The position numbers and the translations under genes are program-made. This document shows, piece after piece, positions 58,840 through 64,000 of a stretch of DNA of 64,000 bases; positions within the stretch are counted from its first letter, which is position 1, and every line of letters starts with the position of its first letter. Source of the stretch: Carettochelys insculpta (Eukaryota; Chordata; Testudines; Carettochelyidae); assembly GCF_033958435.1 (NCBI RefSeq), contig NC_134137.1, positions 228,821,501-228,885,500 on the forward strand. Reading direction: 5' to 3'. The notes under the pieces were generated by a model. It saw nothing but the letters and a program-made list of their open reading frames with translations. It searched no databases and had not been told where the DNA came from.

Positions 58840-60520
58840 AAAATTGGGATGTTGGGAACAAAATTAACCAAAGAACCCAAAGAAATGAAGAGAAAAAATT
58901 CTTCAGTTTCAGTTACATGAATGATAGGAAAATAAATTTGATCTAGCTGGTATTAACAAACCCATTGGGATGTTTCCCATGGCTGGAATGTTAAAATCAA
59001 TGGAAATAACCCATTTAAGGAGGACGAAATGTGCAAAAGGGAATGAGGAATGACACTGTCAAAAAAAAAAAGAGTCCAACTTATTGATAACTCAGAAGAA
59101 AATTATCTTGAATGCTATGGGATCAACATGCTATCAGCTCACAGGCCAAGGGCAGACAGGATTATTGGACTTGCTTCAACACAAAGCTGATTAGGGATAA
59201 CTGTACTTTATTAAGCTTATCTGCTCCAAGCTACTACAAATCATTCACAAGGCACACTTTAGCAAGCTTAAGCAAAACAGGTTATATATGTCTGGACAAG
59301 AGGCTATGTGGCATGTTTACATCTCTTTCTGCCACAGGGATTTCCAGTCCTGAAGTGCCTCTCATCAGGGCTGCAGCAGGCACTGCTCCAGCTGGGAGAA
59401 TGGCCGAGGCACCCCCAAAGCAGAGAGTTCCCAGTGAAACTCATCTAGTGGCAGGACCTCGCAGTGATTTTATCCCTTAGATGTTTACTGGGTGTACAAA
59501 TACTGGCTCAACGCCACTTTTAACATTCTCACGAGGCTGAAACCAAGGTTGCCCTGGTTATTGGTTTCTCTAGGCTCCAATGTCTAAACACGGGTGTTAT
59601 GGCTGATATGGCTACCTCACGTTTATGTTTATGAGGTCCAAGGCTGTAACAGGCTGTAACATAGGGATGGGAACTTGGTTGTGCCACAGGTATGGAAGTT
59701 TCCATTCTTGATCTCTGAAGCCTGCAGGCTGCTCTTTAAGGCCTTTAGGCCTGCAGACAGGTCTGTTAGCATGTTACAAGACACATGCTACCATATAAAG
59801 CACAAAACAGGGTATTAGTTGGCCTATGCTAAGGACCATCAAATCACATGAGGGAACAGAACAGTTGGCTTCTTATACACCTATATATAATGTGTAGGAG
59901 AAATGTTGTGTGATCATGGGGGAGTCAATCTGAATGACATATTCTAGAGGTGTCATCCTTGGAACTTCTAAGTAGTAAAGATTACAATTGTCCTAACTCA
60001 AACAGTGTTGAATTTCACATGGGATAATTCTATATTAGACCTTGCCCTAACTAGTAAAGAGGAACTGATTACACAAATAAAAATAATGATAACCGAGATA
60101 CAAGTTTTCATAACTTAATCAAATTTATAATGTGCAAACAAAATAAAACCCAGTGTAATGAGCTAAATCAGCTAGGAAGAAGAGTTTAACCAGAAAAAAT
60201 GTTTCTAGTAATTGGGAATTTTACTAAGAAAAGGCAGAAGTGTTCAACCAACATTTCTCTTCTGTATTAGGGGAAAATAGTTATGAAGTCATATCATGTG
60301 ACCATATTATTTTCATTCATTTAGGATCCCTGAAGAATGTGAAATAGCAGCTACCAAATTTAGACTACATTTTAAATCAGCAGGTCCACATCATTTACAT
60401 CTAAGAGTTTAAAAGATCTGGCTGAGGAAGCTGTTGGTCTGCTAAGGATGATTTTCAATGTTTTGAATACCAGGGAAGTATTGTATAAAGCCTCCACTCA
60501 GTCCAGTACGTCCTGTAACT
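58840..60520 (+). repeat. Old CR1/L3-type LINE remains (5' segments)
   Basis: Fragments such as the region 59960-60420 read, with stops, like LINE ORF2 (for example ALTSKEEL-type and 'KSAGPHHLHLR' segments). Very diverged. The part 59100-59820 does not fit and may be a separate insertion. Confidence 0.35.
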
Positions 60521-60529
60521 TTCTGTAAG

Positions 60530-61350
60530 CTTTGTTTTGTAGCAGCGACTAGATCTATATTAGGTATTCCAAGTTAGTAAGAAATTATTTATAGACACCA
60601 TAAGAAATCCTAGCTGTTCCTTTGTAAAAGAAATTGGTTTCTCTGAAGTGAGTTTTCTGTGCATGAGGAAAGTGTATGCGCAATGGAATTCGTCCCCACA
60701 GCCAGCCTGTCTGGACGACCAGATGCCTGCAGCAACTTGATGGCCAGAGAATAATAGGAACTGAGCCATGCAAAAGACCCACACAAGAAAGAGAAAGTGG
60801 ACCATCAAGAGAAGATCAAAGTCCCATCTGTTGTTAGCTGATGACCCATGGTCATTCAGTATCTGGGGGCAGTGGGGCAGGAAAAGAGCTATGGACTGAA
60901 ACACACAAAAAGATGGGTGCAAAGCTATAGGGGGTTATTCTTGCCATCACCACTCTGCAGGAGTTAGTCTTGACTGGTGGGGAGACAGGAGGGGGCCCAG
61001 GGGGCCCCTCTCCCTCTCCCCAGGATGGATGGTACTGAATGAACCTGAGTACTACACTGACAAGAGAGCAAACTGACAAGTGGTCCATACAATCAGTTCA
61101 CTGCCCCAGATTCATGACTGCAGCCAGATACACCTGACTCACTATGCCTGGGCTTTCGCAGCTGTCCCTATGCAACTCTTCATCTATGTGAGTTTGCTGG
61201 TGTAAAGTGTCTGAGTGCAGGAGGGTATGTGCATGTGTAGGTGTGTGCTTGAAAGCTAGTTCTCACTTTCCTTTAATCCAATAGTGGCATTTAATAAAAT
61301 ACTTATCAGTGTAACCCTGGGATGGTCTCTAGTGTAAAATAAGGTAACAG
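60530..61350. other. No recognised feature
   Basis: Mixed-composition DNA between LINE fragments; possibly an unrecognised insertion. No gene supported. Confidence 0.35.
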
Positions 61351-61359
61351 AAAGCTCCA

Positions 61360-62094
61360 GAAGATTATTGTGCCAATATTTAAAATGGGTAAATTATGGG
61401 ACTGTCAATCTGACATTGATCCCAGGCAAGATAATGGAATAATGGATTTGCTCATAAAGGACTTGATTAACAAAGAATTAAAGGAAAATATTATGATTAT
61501 GCAGATTAATATAGGTTGATATCTTATTTTGATGAGGTTGCAAGATTTGTTGATAAAGACAAAACTGTTGATATAATATACTTAGACTTCTGTAAAGCAT
61601 TTGACTGTTACTGTACCACACTTTGATTTTAAAAAGCTTAGAAAGCTACAAAATGAACATGCCACACAGTAGATGGATTAAAAGCTGGTCTCAAATGTAA
61701 TTGTAAATGTGAAATTCTCATCAAACAGGTATTTAGAGTGAGGTTCTGCAGGGACTAGTCCTTGGTCCTACACTATTTAACACTGCTATTAATGACCTGG
61801 AAGAAAACTTAAAATCATCAGTGATAAAATTTGCAGATGGCACAAAATCAAGGTTAGTGGTAGAAAATGAAGAGTTTAGGTCAGTGATACAGAGGAATGT
61901 GAACTGCTCATTAAACTGTGTATGAACAAACATTTTAAGTGGCTAAATGCAAATAAATATATATTTAAGAATAAAGAATGTAAGCCGTATTCTGAGAAAC
62001 AGTGATCAAAAAGACTGGGAACTCATAGTGGATAATCAGCTAAGCATGAGTTTCATAAGTGACACTGTGGCTAAATGGGTTAATACAAATCTTA
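61360..62094 (+). mobile_element. CR1/L3-type LINE, reverse transcriptase part
   Basis: Plus strand encodes VDIIYLDFCKAFD, the reverse transcriptase motif (YLDFSKAFD) of CR1-clade LINEs, and about 200 bp later decayed forms of the LGP.LF...INDL and KFADDTK blocks ('aaatttgcagatggcacaaaa', with the second Asp lost). A MITE entered at 62094. Inactive. Confidence 0.75.
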
Positions 62095-62531
62095 AGCTGC
62101 ATCTACACCACCCCAGAGGATCGAAAACGCTAATAAGGTGTGGATATGAATATTTAGCACATCATTTGCATAATGCAGGCCAGTCGCCACATCAAAAGTA
62201 TGCTTTTGAAATGTAAAATAGCTGTGTAGATGGGGTTCTTTCAAAAGGAAACAAACGTTACTTGACTGCATTTTTGTTTTGATAGTATATAGACTAGCAT
62301 GGCTTTCTGTTACAAATTGGGAAGAAGGGTGCTTTTGAAAACTGAGCTTCCTTTTGAAGGAAACCCGTCTACATGGCTATTTTACATTTCGAAAGCAGCA
62401 CTTTCGACACAGTGAGTGGCCGTTATTATGCAACTGAGGTGCTGAATGTTCATATCAGTGCCTCATTAGCATTTTTGATTGGCTGCATTTACACGCCCCT
62501 TCCAGAAGGGAGGGGTAATGTAGATGCAGCC
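62095..62531. mobile_element. Palindromic Harbinger MITE with TTA duplication and internal insertion
   Basis: Left end AGCTGCATCTACACCACC, right end (reversed) GGCTGCATCTACATTACC, flanked by TTA (62092-62094, 62532-62534). The arms are inverted (TTTGAAATGTAAAATAGC / GCTATTTTACATTTCGAAA). A retro-element tail (about 62249-62312) interrupts the centre. Confidence 0.8.
62249..62312 (+). repeat. Retro-element tail nested in a MITE
   Basis: 'ttacttgactgcatttttg' and 'tagtatatagactagcatgg' match the tail of the module at 33930-33985. It lies between the two arms of the MITE, so it came later. Confidence 0.65.
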
Positions 62532-62534
62532 TTA

Positions 62535-63071
62535 GATACATAAACAAGAGAATCTTGAATTAGTGTGAAGAGGTTATTTTGCCTTTGTATTTGACACTGG
62601 TGTGATTGCTGCTGGAATCCTGTGCCCGGTTCTGGTGTGCAAAATTCAAAAGTAATGTTGATAAACTGGAGAGGCACTCTCCAAAGAAGAGCCACAAGAA
62701 TAATTAAAAGATTAGACAACTAAACATACTGAGCTTTTTCAGTCTAACAAAGAGATGGTAAAAGAGGTGACTTGATAACAGTATATAGGTAGCTACAGGG
62801 GGAACAAATATTTACAAACGGTCTAGCAGAGAAAAGCATAAAATGGTCCAATGCCTGAAAGTTGAAGCTAGACAAAGTCAGACTGGAAATAAGACAATAT
62901 TTAACAGCGAGAGTAATTAACCAGTGGAACAACTTACCACCAGTTGTGGAGAGTCTCCATCAATGACAATTAAAAAAATCAAGATTTTATCTTTTCCTAA
63001 ATGATCACATCTCTTGGAATTATTTTGAGAACACTTGACGTCTGTGTTTTACAGGAGATCAGATTGGATGA
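62535..63071 (+). mobile_element. CR1/L3-type LINE, 3' part
   Basis: Continues the LINE across the MITE: 'gctggaatcctgtgcccggttctggtgtgc', a conserved end-of-ORF2 block, then LQRRATRIIKRL-like coding, and 'caggagatcagattggatga', the usual CR1 3' end. The end is interrupted by a hAT element; the last bases of the window (63980-64000) may continue it. Confidence 0.7.
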
Positions 63072-63980
63072 AGGATGGGCAAGATATGGCCCACGGGCTG
63101 GATCCAGCCCACCAAGCCTTTGGATCCAGCCTGCAGCCTGCCGGGATCTTCAGGCAGGCTCACTGTTGCTGTCACAGGCTGCTCAAACCAGCCATCTGCT
63201 GGGGCCCTGTGCCTCTAGACACCATGCGCTGCTTGTGTGCATATGGGGGGTGGGAGGGTAACTGGTCAATGAGAGTGGCAAGGATTGTGCTGGGGGCAGG
63301 GGCAGCACATGAAGCCTCCCCACACCACCACATGGTGCAGAGAGGCATATGGCCCCAGGATCCAGATGCCTTGTGCAGCCTAGGACTGCAGCAGACAGGA
63401 AGCTAGCCTGAGGGTCCCGCTGGTCTGCTGCCCAGGAGCTGCTGAAGTACGCACCTCCCAGCCAGAGCTTGCCACTGGCATCCCACCCCCTTCCACTCCC
63501 CAACTCCCTGCCCCAGGTCACCACCCAAACCCTCTGTACCCCCCTCAACATCTCTGCCCCATTTCACAACTCCCTCCCCAACCCTATTCCCCCTCCTACA
63601 TCCTTCCCCTTGGCCTGCACCCACACCCCCCCTCCCAGACCTTGCTCCCCATGCTGCACCCCAATCCCTTTGCTCCAGGTCACAACCCAAAACTTTTGAC
63701 CCCATCCTACATCCCCACCCCCAGGTCAGAATCCTCTTCTGCACCCATACTCCCTCCCAGACCCTGTACCCCAATCACCTGTCCCAGGTCACAACCCCCT
63801 CCTTCTCACAAACTCTGCCTGAAGCTCCCACACCACCTGCACTCCAATTCCCTATTCTGAGCTCCTTTGAACCTAACCTCTCTCCCAGACCTCGCACCTT
63901 CACCATAGAAAAGGGAAGACCTTGACTATTTACCAAAGTCTTGGAGTCGCCCCACATCGGAAATTATTGCCCACCCCTAG
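63072..63980. mobile_element. Non-autonomous hAT-type element with C-rich interior
   Basis: Left end GGATGGGCAAGATATGGCCC, right end (reversed) CTAGGGGTGGGCAATAATTT, in the CAGGGGTGGGCAA style of hAT elements. Flanks GATTGGATGA and GATTAAATGA agree at 8 of 10 bases. The interior from 63450 is C-rich (CCCCACCC.., CCTCCCCAACCC). Inserted in the 3' end of the CR1/L3 LINE. Confidence 0.7.
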
Positions 63981-64000
63981 ATTAAATGATTGGGGCTCAT

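Overview
The window is vertebrate nuclear DNA, most likely from a turtle. It holds nine minus-strand exons of one large intron-rich gene, CR1-type LINEs, MIR, DIRS retrotransposons, hAT and PIF-Harbinger DNA transposons, and a tRNA-derived SINE at about 54.28-54.47 kb that resembles the Cry SINEs of hidden-necked turtles. There are no bacterial operons, CRISPR arrays or rRNA genes. The species assignment is an inference from the repeat types.

Host gene: nine exons (58141-57899, 45075-44964, 44276-44139, 30248-30135, 24898-24684, 21704-21584, 19897-19629, 13651-13492, 11524-11301) are read on the minus strand. Every splice phase agrees with the next. Joined, they give 1596 coding bases, exactly 532 codons, from the middle of SPAG17, a central-pair protein of motile cilia and sperm flagella (PF6 homologue). 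The 5' part lies to the right of the window and the 3' part to the left. Two more exon-like segments (35149-35293 and 10706-10846) do not fit cleanly.

Mobile DNA fills most of the rest. At 1-10540 a DIRS-type retrotransposon is split by two PIF-Harbinger elements: element 0 (669-4033, decayed) and element 1 (5241-10140). At 46.1-57.0 kb there is a deeper stack: a fossil Harbinger transposase interrupted by a second DIRS element (about 46736-56735), itself interrupted by Harbinger element 2 (47236-51970) and by the Cry-like SINE. Elements 1 and 2 share one layout: a Myb/trihelix-like gene on the plus strand converging on a two-exon DDE transposase on the minus strand. Element 2 has both genes open from start to stop. 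Element 1 has an open transposase, but its Myb gene has a frameshift and a nonsense codon. Two 711-bp deletion derivatives (26281-26991, 42871-43581) and several palindromic MITEs share the same GGCTRYGTCTACAC-type ends and make 3-bp target duplications.

Other parts: an older Harbinger element of 4.3 kb (35911-40186) with both genes broken, an inverted pair of 1.8-1.9 kb non-autonomous elements (16435-18382, 30809-32600) that bracket four SPAG17 exons, a CR1 3' end (41141-42275), an old CR1/L3-like LINE on the right (58.8-64 kb) with nested insertions, and two small inverted-arm retro-insertions with exact 15-bp and 13-bp target duplications. The best candidates for new biology are the apparently complete two-gene Harbinger family with relaxed target choice, the in-frame repeat-filled intron of the element 1 transposase, and the inverted repeats around SPAG17 exons.
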